Source of the DNA: Nucisporomicrobium flavum
Lineage (GTDB): Bacteria; Actinomycetota; Actinomycetes; Mycobacteriales; Micromonosporaceae
Direction: 5' to 3'
Assembly: GCF_016464385.1 (NCBI RefSeq)
Contig: NZ_JADMLH010000004.1
Location: 393,109 to 457,108 of the forward strand
DNA length: 64,000 nucleotides
Numbering within the stretch: position 1 is the first letter of the stretch; the number at the start of each line of letters is the position of its first letter. Below the pieces are notes generated by a model, which saw only the letters and a program-made list of their open reading frames with translations, was not told the DNA's origin and did not search any database. Made by a program: the position numbers and the translations under genes. Positions 44,455 to 53,510 of this stretch are shown piece after piece.

Positions 44455-45861
44455 ATGGCTCGCGTGCTCACTCCCCGTGCGGAGGACTTCCCCCGCTGGT
44501 ACCAGGACCTGATCTCCAAGGCCCGGATGGCCGACAACGGCCCGGTCCGCGGCACGATGGTGATCCGCCCGGCGGCGTACGCGATCTGGGAGCGCATGCA
44601 GGCCGAGATGGACGCCCGGATCAAGGAAGCCGACGCGCAGAACGCGTACTTCCCGCTGTTCATCCCGGAGAGCTACCTGAGCCGTGAGGCGCAGCACGTC
44701 GAGGGCTTCTCGCCGGAGCTCGCGGTGGTCACCCACGCCGGCGGCAAGGAGCTGGCCGAGCCGATCGTGGTGCGCCCCACCAGCGAGACGATCTTCGGCG
44801 AGTTCATGGCCAAGTGGATCGACTCGTACCGGGACCTGCCGCTGCTGCTCAACCAGTGGGCCAACGTGGTGCGCTGGGAGCTGCGGCCGCGCACGTTCCT
44901 GCGCACGACCGAGTTCCTCTGGCAGGAGGGGCACACCGCGCACGCCACCGAGCAGGACGCCCGCGACTACGCGCGCCGCATCCTGCACTCGGTCTACGAG
45001 GACTTCATGGTCAACCTGCTGGCCATCCCGGTCGTCCCGGGCCGCAAGACCAAGGGCGAGCGCTTCGCCGGCGCCACCAACACCATGACCCTCGAAGCCA
45101 TGATGGGCGACGGCAAGGCCCTGCAGATGGGCACCTCGCACGAGCTCGGGCAGAACTTCGCCAAGGCGTTCGACATCACGTACACGTCGCAGGCCGGCGC
45201 CGTCGAGCACGCCTGGACCACCTCGTGGGGCAGCACCACCCGCATGATCGGCGGCCTGATCATGGTGCACGGCGACGACAGCGGGCTGCGGCTGCCGCCC
45301 CGGCTGGCGCCGGTGCAGGCCCAGATCATGGTGGTCAAGGCCGGCGAGGGCGTCACCGAGGCGGCGGTCAAGCTGCGTGACGAGCTCAAGGCCGCGGGCG
45401 TACGGGTGAAGCTCGACGACCGCGCCGACGTGCCGTTCGGGCGCCGGGCGGTCGACGCCGAGCTGCAGGGCATCCCGGTGCGCATCGAGGTCGGCCCCCG
45501 CGACCTGGCCGCGGGCAACGCCGTGGTGGCCCGGCGCGTCGACGGCACCAAGACCCCGGTGGCGCTGGCCGAGGTGGCCGGCCTGGTGACCCGGGCCCTC
45601 GACGAGGACCAGCAGCGGCTGTTCGACGCCGCGCTGGCGCACCGCGAGGAGCGCACGGTCGACGTGAAGACCCTGGGTGAGGCCATCGAGGCCGCGCAGA
45701 CCGGCTGGGCTCGGGTGCCGTGGTCCGCGGTCGGCACCGAGGGCGAGGCCGAGGCGAACGGCAAGGCGGTCACCGTCCGCTGCCTGCTGCGCCCGGACGG
45801 CTCCGTGCCCGAGTCCGACGAAGAGCCGGACGTGCAGGCGATCCTGGCGCGCGCGTACTGA
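44455..45861 (+). CDS. proS: Prolyl-tRNA synthetase, archaeal/eukaryotic-like type
   Basis: Charges tRNA-Pro. The 468-aa enzyme is the short form without the bacterial editing insertion: class II motif 1 is GPVRGTMVIRPAAYAIWERM (about 25-44), motif 2 RWELRPRTFLRTTEFLWQEGH (about 141-161), motif 3 DDSGLRLPPRLAPVQ (about 276-290). The anticodon-binding domain follows, and the C-terminal zinc-domain-like part is short. The ATG at 44455 has no ribosome-binding site. The next gene starts inside its stop codon (TGATG). Confidence 0.95.
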   Translation: MARVLTPRAEDFPRWYQDLISKARMADNGPVRGTMVIRPAAYAIWERMQAEMDARIKEADAQNAYFPLFIPESYLSREAQHVEGFSPELAVVTHAGGKELAEPIVVRPTSETIFGEFMAKWIDSYRDLPLLLNQWANVVRWELRPRTFLRTTEFLWQEGHTAHATEQDARDYARRILHSVYEDFMVNLLAIPVVPGRKTKGERFAGATNTMTLEAMMGDGKALQMGTSHELGQNFAKAFDITYTSQAGAVEHAWTTSWGSTTRMIGGLIMVHGDDSGLRLPPRLAPVQAQIMVVKAGEGVTEAAVKLRDELKAAGVRVKLDDRADVPFGRRAVDAELQGIPVRIEVGPRDLAAGNAVVARRVDGTKTPVALAEVAGLVTRALDEDQQRLFDAALAHREERTVDVKTLGEAIEAAQTGWARVPWSAVGTEGEAEANGKAVTVRCLLRPDGSVPESDEEPDVQAILARAY

Positions 45862-46511
45862 TGTTCGCCCCGGGCCGCACGGTCCTCTACCGCAACGTCG
45901 ACGGGCCGCGGCTCGCGTCCGTACGCCCCTGCCGGGTGATCTCCGACGACGAGCGCGGGCTGCTGCTCTGGCTGGCCCGCGGCTCGGCGGTGGTCGTCGA
46001 GGTGGCCACCGACGGCCGTGGCATCCGCGACATGCCGTTCGAAGAGTGGATCGGGCTGAGCTACCGCGTGGTCCCGGCCACCTGGCAGGGCCCGAGCCTG
46101 CTCAAGTTCATCCCGCGGGACGCCGACCACTCGGTCTGGTTCTTCCGCGACGACGAGGACCGCTTCAAGAACTGGTACGTGAACCTGGAGGAGCGCGCCC
46201 TGCGCTGGGACGACGGCCACCTCGCCGGCGTGGACGTCATCGATCAGGACCTCGACATCGTGGTACGCCCGGACCGCACCTGGGAGTGGAAGGACGAGGA
46301 CGAGTTCGCCGAGCGCCTCGCCTTCCCCGCCCACTACTGGGTCCACGACGAGGCCGCCGTACGCGCCGAGGGCCTGCGCGTGATCAAGCTGATCGAGGCG
46401 GGGGAGTTCCCGTTCGACGGGACGTGGACGGACTTCCGCCCGGACCCGTCGTGGCCCGTGCCCACGGTGGTGCCCGAGGGCTGGGACCGCCCGCCCGTTC
46501 CCCGCGCCTGA
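45861..46511 (+). CDS. DUF402 protein
   Basis: 216-aa protein of the DUF402 family: FAPGRTVLYRNVDGPRL at the start, central SVWFFRDDEDRFKNWYVNLE (about 94-113) and DQDLDIVVRPDRTWEWKDEDEF (about 127-148), with conserved Tyr, Asp and Lys residues. The best-studied relatives (FomD, Ntdp) hydrolyse nucleoside or cytidylyl phosphate esters, so a metal-dependent phosphohydrolase role is likely. The start overlaps proS by one base. No signal peptide. Confidence 0.82.
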   Translation: MFAPGRTVLYRNVDGPRLASVRPCRVISDDERGLLLWLARGSAVVVEVATDGRGIRDMPFEEWIGLSYRVVPATWQGPSLLKFIPRDADHSVWFFRDDEDRFKNWYVNLEERALRWDDGHLAGVDVIDQDLDIVVRPDRTWEWKDEDEFAERLAFPAHYWVHDEAAVRAEGLRVIKLIEAGEFPFDGTWTDFRPDPSWPVPTVVPEGWDRPPVPRA

Positions 46512-46553
46512 AACGGGACAGCGTCACCCGCCCAAGATCCGTACGCTGCCCCG

Positions 46554-47186
46554 GTGACCGCACCATCCCCCGTTGCCGCGGACGTGCTGGCCGGCTGGGA
46601 CCCGATCTCGCGCCCGCCCCGCCGTACCCTCTCCTGGCTCGCCCTGCTTCCCCTGCTCGCCGGTGTGGCGTACGCCTACCAGGCCGGCCGCGGCCTGGCC
46701 GAGGCCCGCTACCCGGCGCTCGCCGGCGACATCTGCCCCGCGGTGGACGTCCAGCCGATCTTCACGGCGCTGCCGGGACCGATCGATCCGCCCACGGACC
46801 GTCCCTTCGAGGGTGAGACCCCCGGTGAGGGAGTCCAGCGCCGCTGCCGGTTCGCCATCACCGGCGCTGACGGCGTCACCCAGCGCGCGATGGGTGAGAT
46901 GACCGTCACGCGGTACCCCTATGCGCCCGTGGCGCAGCTGTATTTCTCGATGGACCGCAGCCAGGCCTCCGGGTCCTATTTCGCGCCGAAGGACGTCCGG
47001 GACGTGGCGAGCCTCGGCGAAGAGGCCTTCGCGGTCCAGGACGGCGACGGTTCCTTCCAGGTCGCGGCCCGGGACTCCAACCTGACCATCGACCTGCAGC
47101 TCGTCGTGGCCGACGACCTCGCCGCCGACCTGGCCCTGCGCGCTCTCGGCGACGGCGTGCGCAGCTCGCTGCGGCGGCTGGGCTGA
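46554..47186 (+). CDS. Single-pass membrane protein of unknown function
   Basis: 210 aa. A 24-residue cytoplasmic head with PP-rich residues, one transmembrane segment (about 26-44), and an outside domain with a pair of cysteines (about 61 and 98) that may form a disulfide. I do not recognise the family. The reading frame is supported by overall length and codon pattern; GTG at 46554. Located between DUF402 and the rpsP operon. Confidence 0.65.
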   Translation: MTAPSPVAADVLAGWDPISRPPRRTLSWLALLPLLAGVAYAYQAGRGLAEARYPALAGDICPAVDVQPIFTALPGPIDPPTDRPFEGETPGEGVQRRCRFAITGADGVTQRAMGEMTVTRYPYAPVAQLYFSMDRSQASGSYFAPKDVRDVASLGEEAFAVQDGDGSFQVAARDSNLTIDLQLVVADDLAADLALRALGDGVRSSLRRLG

Positions 47187-47201
47187 GCGTTTCCGGCCCG
47201 A

Positions 47202-47232
47202 TTGGGAGCGCGGACGGGTCGTCTGGCAGAAT
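47202..47232 (+). promoter_or_regulatory. Weak candidate promoter of the rpsP operon
   Basis: TTGGGA (47202-47207) and CAGAAT (47227-47232) are 19 bp apart, about 150 bp ahead of rpsP. Spacing is suboptimal. It is offered because the rpsP-rimM-trmD-rplS group must be expressed strongly and nothing better is seen. Confidence 0.25.
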
Positions 47233-47380
47233 GGCTAGCTGGTATCCGGCACGCGTGAGGCGCCCTCTAACCCTGATCGCGTTGCCAGTCCACGAACCTA
47301 ACCAGTTCAGAGACATCGGTCCCGCATCCCCACGTGGGTTCCGTCGGCTCACCCACGTAATCATCAGGAGCGAAACAACC

Positions 47381-47899
47381 GTGGCCGTAAAGATCCGGCT
47401 CCTGCGGATGGGCAAGATCCGCAACCCGCAGTACCGCATCGTCGTCGCGGACTCGCGCACCAAGCGCGACGGCCGTGCCATCGAGTACGTGGGCATCTAC
47501 CAGCCCAAGCATGACCCGTCGGTCATCGAGGTCAAGAGCGAGCGCGTGCAGTACTGGCTCTCGGTCGGCGCCCAGCCGAGCGAGGCCGTGCAGCGCATCC
47601 TCGAGAAGACCGGCGACTGGCAGCAGTTCAAGGGCCTCCCGGCCCCGCCGCCGCTGCTCGTCGCGCCGGAGAAGGCCAACCGCCAGGCCGCGTACGAGGC
47701 AGAGGCCAAGGCCGCCGCCGGCGTCGCCGACACCCCGGCCGCCAAGCCCGCCAAGAAGGCCACCAAGGTCGCCGCCGCGCCCGAGGCCGCCGAGGCCAAG
47801 CCGGCGCAGACCAAGGCCGTCGACCCGGCCGAGCCCAACCGCGAGGCCGTCGCCGAGACCGCAGAGGACCCGGCCGGTGCCGGCGCCGACGCGAGCTGA
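47381..47899 (+). CDS. rpsP: Ribosomal protein bS16
   Basis: Small-subunit assembly protein. Residues 1-85 are a standard bS16 ([39 protein letters not shown]). The remaining 85 residues are an Ala/Lys/Pro/Glu-rich low-complexity tail ([20 protein letters not shown]), longer than in E. coli (82 aa in all) but usual in Actinobacteria. GTG at 47381 is preceded by CAGGAG. The 3' end overlaps the KH-protein frame by 23 bp. Confidence 0.96.
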   Translation: MAVKIRLLRMGKIRNPQYRIVVADSRTKRDGRAIEYVGIYQPKHDPSVIEVKSERVQYWLSVGAQPSEAVQRILEKTGDWQQFKGLPAPPPLLVAPEKANRQAAYEAEAKAAAGVADTPAAKPAKKATKVAAAPEAAEAKPAQTKAVDPAEPNREAVAETAEDPAGAGADAS

Positions 47900-48134
47900 C
47901 GGGGCGCTCCGGCCCGCGCTGGAGCACCTCGTCAAGGGCATCGTCGACAACCCGGACGACGTCCGGGTGCGGCTGGTCGACTCGCGCCGCGGCAAGCGGC
48001 TCGAGGTCCGTGTGCACCCCGAGGACCTGGGAACGGTCATCGGGCGTGGCGGGCGGACGGCCAAGGCGCTGCGTCAGGTCATCGGGTCGATCGGTGGGCG
48101 CGGCATCCGCGTCGACATCGTCGACGCGTACTGA
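47877..48134 (+). CDS. KH-domain RNA-binding protein (KhpA-like)
   Basis: 85-aa RNA-binding protein, a single KH domain with the GxxG loop in [19 protein letters not shown] (about 48-66). In other Gram-positives the KhpA/KhpB pair affects cell division and RNA stability. The conserved [14 protein letters not shown] core has no ATG or GTG next to it; the nearest in-frame start is the GTG at 47877, inside rpsP, with AGAGG nine bases upstream. The N-terminal nine residues are therefore less certain. It lies in the usual rpsP-KH-rimM order. Confidence 0.88.
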   Translation: MPAPTRADGALRPALEHLVKGIVDNPDDVRVRLVDSRRGKRLEVRVHPEDLGTVIGRGGRTAKALRQVIGSIGGRGIRVDIVDAY

Positions 48135-48146
48135 TCGTCGTCCGCG

Positions 48147-48716
48147 ATGCTGCTGGTAGTCGGTCAGATCGGTAAGCCCCACGGCATCCGTGGGGAGGTC
48201 CTCGTGACCGTCCGGACCGATGATCCAGAGGCGAGATTCGTCGCTGGAGCGGTGTTCACGACCGAGGTCCCCCGGGACCGCCGGGTGAGCACCGGTCCGG
48301 CGACCGCCGCCCCGCAGGGGGCGCGTTACCAGGTGCCGGACAAGCTGACCCTCGAGTCGCTGCGCTGGCACCAGGGCCGGGTCATCGCCCAGTTCGAGGG
48401 CGTGCACGACCGCAACGTCGCCGAGGAGCTGCGCGGCGTTCTGCTGCAGGTCGACAGCGCCGACGTCGAGCCCCCGGACGACCCGGACGAGTTCAACGAC
48501 CACCAGCTCATCGGGCTGTCGGTGGTCTCCGTCGACGGCGCCGAGCTCGGCGTGGTCGACCGCATCGACCACGCGCCCGCCTCCGACCTCATCGTCCTGA
48601 AGAAGGCCGCCGGCGGCACCGCGCTCATCCCGTTCGTCAGCCAGATCGTGCCGACCGTCGACCTGGCCGGCGGCCGCGTCGTCGTCGACCTGCCCGAGGG
48701 CCTGCTCGACCTCTAA
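48147..48716 (+). CDS. rimM: 16S rRNA processing protein RimM
   Basis: 189-aa ribosome maturation factor that binds uS19 and the 30S head. N-terminal [17 protein letters not shown] is the family signature, and the C-terminal PRC-barrel includes [15 protein letters not shown]...[20 protein letters not shown] (about 111-150). ATG at 48147, 12 bp after the KH gene; a clear ribosome-binding site is lacking. trmD begins 14 bp downstream. Confidence 0.94.
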   Translation: MLLVVGQIGKPHGIRGEVLVTVRTDDPEARFVAGAVFTTEVPRDRRVSTGPATAAPQGARYQVPDKLTLESLRWHQGRVIAQFEGVHDRNVAEELRGVLLQVDSADVEPPDDPDEFNDHQLIGLSVVSVDGAELGVVDRIDHAPASDLIVLKKAAGGTALIPFVSQIVPTVDLAGGRVVVDLPEGLLDL

Positions 48717-48730
48717 GAGGGTTCCCCGCC

Positions 48731-49495
48731 GTGCGCGTCGACGTCATCTCCATCTTCCCGGAATACTTCTCGCCGCTGGACCTGTCGCTGATCGGCAAGG
48801 CCCGCGGCGCCGGGATCCTCGACCTGTCCGTGCACGATCTGCGGACGTGGACCTCCGACGTGCATCGCACCGTCGACGACACCCCGTACGGTGGCGGCCC
48901 CGGCATGGTCATGCGCCCCGAGCCGTGGGCCGCGGCGCTCTCCTCCGTGGCGTCGCCGTCCGCGACGCTCGTGGTGCCCTCTCCGGTGGGCCGCCCGTTC
49001 ACCCAGGCGGACGCGCACGACCTCGCGGCGCTCGACCACCTCGTCTTCGCGTGCGGCCGTTACGAGGGCATCGATCAGCGGGTCATCGACGACGCTGCCA
49101 CCCGCATGCCGGTCCGCGAGGTGTCCCTAGGCGACTACGTGCTCTTCGGCGGCGAGGTCGCGGTCATCGTGATCCTGGAGGCGGTCACCCGGCTGCTGCC
49201 CGGGGTGCTCGGCAACGCCGATTCGCTCACCGAGGAGTCGCATGCGGCCGGGCTGCTGGAGGCGCCCGTCTACACGAAGCCGGCGTCGTGGCGGGGCCTG
49301 GACGTGCCTGAGGTGCTGCGCTCCGGCGACCACGGGCGGATCGCCCGGTGGCGGCGCGAGCAGTCGCTGCTGCGTACGGCCTCCCGGCGGCCCGACCTGT
49401 TCGAGGCCTATCCCGCGGAGAAGCTCGACAAGAAGGACCGGGCCGCGCTCGAGGAGGGCGGATTTCGGATCCCGGGGCCGGGTGTGGCAAAGTAG
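48731..49495 (+). CDS. trmD: tRNA (guanine37-N1)-methyltransferase
   Basis: Methylates G37 of tRNAs to prevent frameshifting. 254-aa SPOUT-knot enzyme: [37 protein letters not shown] (about 53-70), [13 protein letters not shown] (about 112-124) and the knot [20 protein letters not shown] (about 134-153). GTG at 48731 with only weak ribosome-binding sequence. Followed by rplS after 141 bp of non-coding sequence. Confidence 0.96.
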   Translation: MRVDVISIFPEYFSPLDLSLIGKARGAGILDLSVHDLRTWTSDVHRTVDDTPYGGGPGMVMRPEPWAAALSSVASPSATLVVPSPVGRPFTQADAHDLAALDHLVFACGRYEGIDQRVIDDAATRMPVREVSLGDYVLFGGEVAVIVILEAVTRLLPGVLGNADSLTEESHAAGLLEAPVYTKPASWRGLDVPEVLRSGDHGRIARWRREQSLLRTASRRPDLFEAYPAEKLDKKDRAALEEGGFRIPGPGVAK

Positions 49496-49636
49496 TGAGG
49501 TTGCCGTTCGTCCCCACGCCGTGGCGGACGGACGAGGATCCTCCTCGCAGTCAGGAAAGACAACCCGGGGAAGATCAGAATCACCCATTCGCGCATCGAA
49601 CTCCCGGTGCGCATTGAGTAGCACGAGGATGCAGCG

Positions 49637-49996
49637 ATGAACACGCTGGACGATCTCGACCTCCAGTCGCAGCGCACCGACATTCCCGACTTCCGCGCCG
49701 GTGACACGCTGCGCGTGCACGCCCGGGTCGTCGAAGGTAACCGTTCCCGCGTCCAGGTCTTCCAGGGCGTCGTGATCAGCCGCCAGGGTGGTGGCCTGCG
49801 GGAGACCTTCAAGGTTCGCAAGATCAGCTTCGGTGTCGGCGTCGAGCGTACGTACCCGCTCCACAGCCCGCAGATCGACCGCATCGAGGTCGTGACCCGC
49901 GGTGACGTGCGTCGCGCGAAGCTCTACTACCTGCGCGAGCTCCGCGGCAAGAAGGCCAAGATCAAGGAGCTCCGCGAGAAGCAGACCGTCAGCTGA
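49637..49996 (+). CDS. rplS: Ribosomal protein bL19
   Basis: 119-aa large-subunit protein at the subunit interface. Family stretches [57 protein letters not shown] and [18 protein letters not shown] are all present; nothing is unusual. ATG at 49637 with GAGGATGCAGCG upstream. It is followed by a long hairpin before the lepB genes. Confidence 0.97.
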   Translation: MNTLDDLDLQSQRTDIPDFRAGDTLRVHARVVEGNRSRVQVFQGVVISRQGGGLRETFKVRKISFGVGVERTYPLHSPQIDRIEVVTRGDVRRAKLYYLRELRGKKAKIKELREKQTVS

Positions 49997-50029
49997 ACCC
50001 CGTACCGGTCCGGGCCGTATTCACTCGGA

Positions 50030-50059
50030 CTGACGTTTGCTGCGCGGGCGAACTACGCT
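50030..50059 (+). promoter_or_regulatory. Candidate promoter of lepB
   Basis: CTGACG (50030-50035) and TACGCT (50054-50059) are separated by 18 bp, about 155 bp upstream of the first lepB. A plausible housekeeping promoter for the lepB-lepB-nudix-rnhB run. Confidence 0.35.
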
Positions 50060-50119
50060 TGCGCCAGTGACGGATGGGATCAGCGCCGGCACGGCGATCG
50101 CCGCGCCGGTAGGCCATTC

Positions 50120-50168
50120 GCACTACCGCCCGACAGCGCCCCGCAAGGCGCCGGCCGGGCGGTAGTGC
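50120..50168 (+). terminator. Long hairpin between rplS and lepB
   Basis: Perfect 13-bp arms GCACTACCGCCCG (50120-50132) and CGGGCGGTAGTGC (50156-50168), with inner arms GCGCC (50136-50140) and GGCGC (50147-50151) around CCGCAA. No T-run. It lies downstream of the candidate lepB promoter, so it could be an attenuator or mRNA-stabilising leader structure as well as a terminator for the rplS operon. Confidence 0.6.
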
Positions 50169-50214
50169 TGTATCCGGGGCGGGTCGGCCCGGACGGCGGC
50201 GGGAGAAACGTAGC

Positions 50215-51108
50215 GTGGAACCGATGCAGGGGTACCGGGGCGCCTCCTCCGGGCGGCGCCGCGGGCGGGTGATCCGGCGCAAGGAGATGCCGTTGTGGCA
50301 GGAGCTCCCGCTGCTGCTCGTGGTGGCGTTCTGCCTGGCCGTGCTCATCCGTACCTTCCTGGTCCAGGCGTTCTTCATCCCGTCCGGCTCGATGGAGAAC
50401 ACGCTCCTCGTCGGCGACCGGGTCCTGGTCAACAAGGTCGTCTACGACATGCGCGACCCGATCCGCGGCGAGATCGTGGTGTTCCGCGGCACCGACAACT
50501 GGGCCCCCGAGCAGCCCACGCAGCCCATCAGCAACACCTTCGGCGCCAAGCTCGGCCGCACGATCGGCGACCTCGTCGGCGTCAGCCGCCCGGGTGAACG
50601 CGACTTCATCAAGCGGGTCATCGGGCTTCCCGGCGACAAGGTGGCGTGCTGCGACGACAAGGGCCGCATCACCGTCAACGGCGAGCCGATCGACGAGCCG
50701 TACGTCGAGGAGAACTCCCCGCTCGACCAGCCGCCGAACCCGCGTCAGTGCAGCAGCCGGCGTTTCGCCGAGGTCACCGTCCCCGCGGGTGAGATGTTCG
50801 TCATGGGCGACCACCGGCTCGTCTCCCAGGACGCGCGGTGCCAGGGCCCGGTGCCGATCGACAACGTGATCGGGCGCGCGTTCGTCGTCGTGTGGCCCAC
50901 CAGCCGCTTCACCAGCCTCACCGTCCCCGACAACTGGAAGGCGTACGCGTCCGCGCATCCCGTGGGGGCCCCTCCGCTCGGCGCCGAACCGGCCCGTGGG
51001 CCCGATCCGGTCACCACGACGGCAATGCTGCCGTTCCTCTTAAGTGTCGGCGTATCCGCGCGTTCCGGACTGTGGTTACGGCCGCGGCGACGTAGGCTCC
51101 GTTCGTGA
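50215..51108 (+). CDS. lepB: Type I signal peptidase, first copy
   Basis: 297-aa membrane protease that removes signal peptides. One N-terminal segment (about 28-46), the nucleophile Ser in FFIPSGSMENTLLVGDRVLV (about 53-72), the general-base Lys in ERDFIKRVIGLPGDKV (about 121-136), and the box E-type GEMFVMGDHR (about 191-200). A CC pair and CSSRR stretch lie in the lid. The last 60 residues include a hydrophobic stretch and a basic end. GTG at 50215 behind GGGAG. It overlaps the second copy by GTGA. Confidence 0.93.
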   Translation: MEPMQGYRGASSGRRRGRVIRRKEMPLWQELPLLLVVAFCLAVLIRTFLVQAFFIPSGSMENTLLVGDRVLVNKVVYDMRDPIRGEIVVFRGTDNWAPEQPTQPISNTFGAKLGRTIGDLVGVSRPGERDFIKRVIGLPGDKVACCDDKGRITVNGEPIDEPYVEENSPLDQPPNPRQCSSRRFAEVTVPAGEMFVMGDHRLVSQDARCQGPVPIDNVIGRAFVVVWPTSRFTSLTVPDNWKAYASAHPVGAPPLGAEPARGPDPVTTTAMLPFLLSVGVSARSGLWLRPRRRRLRS

Positions 51109-51755
51109 TTGACGAGCAGACCGGCGAGAAGCGCCGTGGGTCCTTCTGGCGCGAGCTGCCCATCCTGCTGGGCGTGGCGATCCTCGTCGCCTTTCTGGTA
51201 CGCGCCTTCGTCCTGCAGACCTTCTACATCCCGTCGCCGTCGATGGAGCACACGCTCAACATCTGGGACCGGGTGCTGGTCAACAAGCTCGTGTACGACT
51301 TCCGCGACCCCCGCCGCGGCGAGATCATCGTCTTCAAGGCGCCGACCGACTGGCAGAGCGGCACCGAGGGCGAGGACTTCATCAAGCGCATCATCGGCGT
51401 CGGCGGCGACCACCTGGTCTGCTGCGACGCCCAGCAGCGGCTGATGATCAACGGCCACTCGCTCGACGAGCCGTACATCCACAAGGACGAGCAGGGCAAC
51501 CAGGACCCCGCCGCCGACGAGCCGTTCGACATCACCGTGCCGAAGGGCCGGCTGTGGGTGATGGGCGACCACCGCTCCGCCTCCGGCGACTCCCTGGAGC
51601 ACTGGGAGCAGACGGAGAACATCGAGGAGGCCACGATCAAGGCCGACTCCGTGGTCGGGCGCGCCTTCACCATCTTCTGGCCGGTCAACCGCGCCACCTG
51701 GCTGCCGGTACCCGACCAGTTCGACGCCATCCCGGACGCGGCGCCCGCCAAGTAG
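51105..51755 (+). CDS. lepB: Type I signal peptidase, second copy
   Basis: 216-aa paralogue of the preceding gene. N-terminal segment (about 18-36), Ser in FYIPSPSMEHTLNIWDRVLV (about 43-62), Lys in EDFIKRIIGVGGD (about 89-101) and the closing GRLWVMGDHRSASGDS (about 147-162). All catalytic residues are present. Pairs or larger sets of signal peptidases at this locus are usual in Actinobacteria (four in Streptomyces). The GTG start overlaps the upstream stop. A nudix gene follows 56 bp later. Confidence 0.93.
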   Translation: MIDEQTGEKRRGSFWRELPILLGVAILVAFLVRAFVLQTFYIPSPSMEHTLNIWDRVLVNKLVYDFRDPRRGEIIVFKAPTDWQSGTEGEDFIKRIIGVGGDHLVCCDAQQRLMINGHSLDEPYIHKDEQGNQDPAADEPFDITVPKGRLWVMGDHRSASGDSLEHWEQTENIEEATIKADSVVGRAFTIFWPVNRATWLPVPDQFDAIPDAAPAK

Positions 51756-51811
51756 CCACCCGCGCCCGGACCCCGGCTCAAGATCGACGTCCGGCGCAAT
51801 AGGCTGGGCGG

Positions 51812-52285
51812 GTGACGTACATCGAGCGGCGCGCCGCGCGGGTGCTCCTGATCGACGCCGCCGGGCGCACGCTGCTGCTCCACGGCGGCGACCCGGCCCA
51901 GCCCGGACGGCACTGGTGGCTCACCCCCGGCGGCGGCCTCGACGACGGCGAGACACCCGCTCAGGGGGCCGCCCGGGAGCTGTTCGAGGAGACCGGCCTG
52001 CGCGTGGACCCCGCCGACCTCGGCGAGCCGGTGCACAGCGAGGTGACCGAGTTCAGCTTCAACGCGCGGCTGTACCGGCAGGCACAGGACTTCTTCGCGT
52101 ACCGGCCGCCCGAATGGACCATCGACGACGCCGGTCTCGACGCCGACGAGCGCCTCAGCATCATCGGGCACCGCTGGTGGACCATCGCCGAGATCGAGAC
52201 CTCGGACGAGGAGATCTACCCGGCCGGGCTCGCGGGCCTGCTGCGGCGGTGCGCGGCTCAGGGCGTACCGTCGGGAGGCCTCTGA
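51812..52285 (+). CDS. Nudix hydrolase
   Basis: 157-aa Nudix pyrophosphohydrolase. The 23-residue box runs GGGLDDGETPAQGAARELFE then ETGL (about 43-66) with all acidic residues. Substrate (modified nucleotide, nucleotide sugar or dinucleoside) cannot be told. GTG at 51812. Its stop overlaps the rnhB start by one base (TGATG). Nudix genes at this place are conserved in many Actinobacteria. Confidence 0.9.
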   Translation: MTYIERRAARVLLIDAAGRTLLLHGGDPAQPGRHWWLTPGGGLDDGETPAQGAARELFEETGLRVDPADLGEPVHSEVTEFSFNARLYRQAQDFFAYRPPEWTIDDAGLDADERLSIIGHRWWTIAEIETSDEEIYPAGLAGLLRRCAAQGVPSGGL

Positions 52286-53190
52286 TGCTCGCTCCGCCGC
52301 GCACCGTCGTCCGCCGCGAAGGCGGCCTCTACGCCCTCGAGCGGGCGCTGCAGCGCCGCGGTTTCCGCAACGTGGCCGGCGCCGACGAGGCCGGCCGCGG
52401 CGCCTGCGCCGGGCCGCTCGTGGCCGGCGCGGTCATCCTGCCCGAGGGCCGGCGCGGCGAGATCGACGAGCTCGCCGACTCCAAGCTCCTCACCCCGGCC
52501 GCCCGCGAACGCGTCTACGACGAGGTCGTCAAGCGCGCCCTGACCTGGTCCGTCGTGATCGTCCCGCCGGCCGAGGTCGACGCCCGCGGCCTGCACGTCT
52601 GCAACCTGGCCGCGATGCGCCGCGCGCTGGCCTCGCTGACCACCACCCCGGATTACGTGCTCACCGACGGCTTCCCGGTCGACGGCCTCGGCGCCCCCGG
52701 CCTCGCGGTCTGGAAGGGCGACCGCGTCGCGGCGTGCGTCGCGGCGGCGAGCGTGCTGGCCAAGGTCACCAGGGACCGGCTGATGGTCGAGCTGGACGGG
52801 CAGTTCCCGCACTACGGGTTCGCGGTGCACAAGGGCTACATCACCGACGAGCACAGCGCTGCTCTGAGCACCCACGGGCCGTGCGTGGAGCACCGGTTCT
52901 CGTATGTGAACGTGGCGACGGCTTCCGGGCGGGTGAACCGTCCGCCGCGGGCTCGGCGGCCCGCTTCCGTTCCGGCTGTGCCGTCGCTCTTCGACGCCCC
53001 GCTCGTCGGCGCTGTGCCCCTCGACGCTTCGCTGGGGGGCGCTTCGCTTGGGGGTGCGGGTGGTGCTTCCGCCGAGCCGCTGATGCTGGAGGCCGCGCTG
53101 GAGGGTACCGTCGGCGTGGCGTCGGGCGAGCAGCCTCGGCCGCCGGTGCCGGTGGGGGAAGATGAGGCCATGGAGGGCGAGAAGCGATGA
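52285..53190 (+). CDS. rnhB: Ribonuclease HII
   Basis: Removes ribonucleotides from DNA-RNA hybrids. 301 aa: the motif ADEAGRGACAGPLVAGAVI (about 33-51) provides the first catalytic Asp-Glu; a second Asp is in YVLTDGFPVDGLG (about 130-142). HYGFAVHKGYITDEHSAAL (about 175-193) is the substrate-binding end. Beyond about 225 the protein has a 75-residue Ala/Gly/Ser/Pro-rich tail with LGGASLGGAGGAS repeats absent from shorter homologues. ATG at 52285. Confidence 0.94.
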   Translation: MLAPPRTVVRREGGLYALERALQRRGFRNVAGADEAGRGACAGPLVAGAVILPEGRRGEIDELADSKLLTPAARERVYDEVVKRALTWSVVIVPPAEVDARGLHVCNLAAMRRALASLTTTPDYVLTDGFPVDGLGAPGLAVWKGDRVAACVAAASVLAKVTRDRLMVELDGQFPHYGFAVHKGYITDEHSAALSTHGPCVEHRFSYVNVATASGRVNRPPRARRPASVPAVPSLFDAPLVGAVPLDASLGGASLGGAGGASAEPLMLEAALEGTVGVASGEQPRPPVPVGEDEAMEGEKR

Positions 53191-53510
53191 GCGCAGAGGA
53201 TCTCGAGAAGTACGAGACCGAGATGGAGCTGCAGCTCTACCGGGAGTACCGCGACATCGTCCGCCAGTTCTCGTACGTGGTGGAGACGGAACGCCGCTTC
53301 TACCTGGCCAACCAGGTGGATCTGCACGTGCGTAACTCGGACGGCGAGGTCTACTTCGAGGTGGAGATGCACGACGCCTGGGTCTGGGACATGTACCGTC
53401 CCGCCCGCTTCGTGAAGAACGTCCGCGTGATGACCTTCAAGGACGTCAACGTCGAGGAGCTGGAGAAGCCCGACATCTCCCTGCCGGACGACGCCGGCTT
53501 CGGCGGCTAG
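53187..53510 (+). CDS. DUF2469 protein
   Basis: 107-aa acidic protein, highly conserved in Actinobacteria as the neighbour of rnhB: SAEDLEKYETEMELQLYREY at the start and SYVVETERRFYLANQVDLHV, then FEVEMHDAWVWDMYRPARFV (about 59-78). No function assigned to my knowledge. ATG at 53187 overlaps the rnhB stop (ATGA). Directly after its stop begins the DnaA-box-like array. Confidence 0.92.
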   Translation: MSAEDLEKYETEMELQLYREYRDIVRQFSYVVETERRFYLANQVDLHVRNSDGEVYFEVEMHDAWVWDMYRPARFVKNVRVMTFKDVNVEELEKPDISLPDDAGFGG

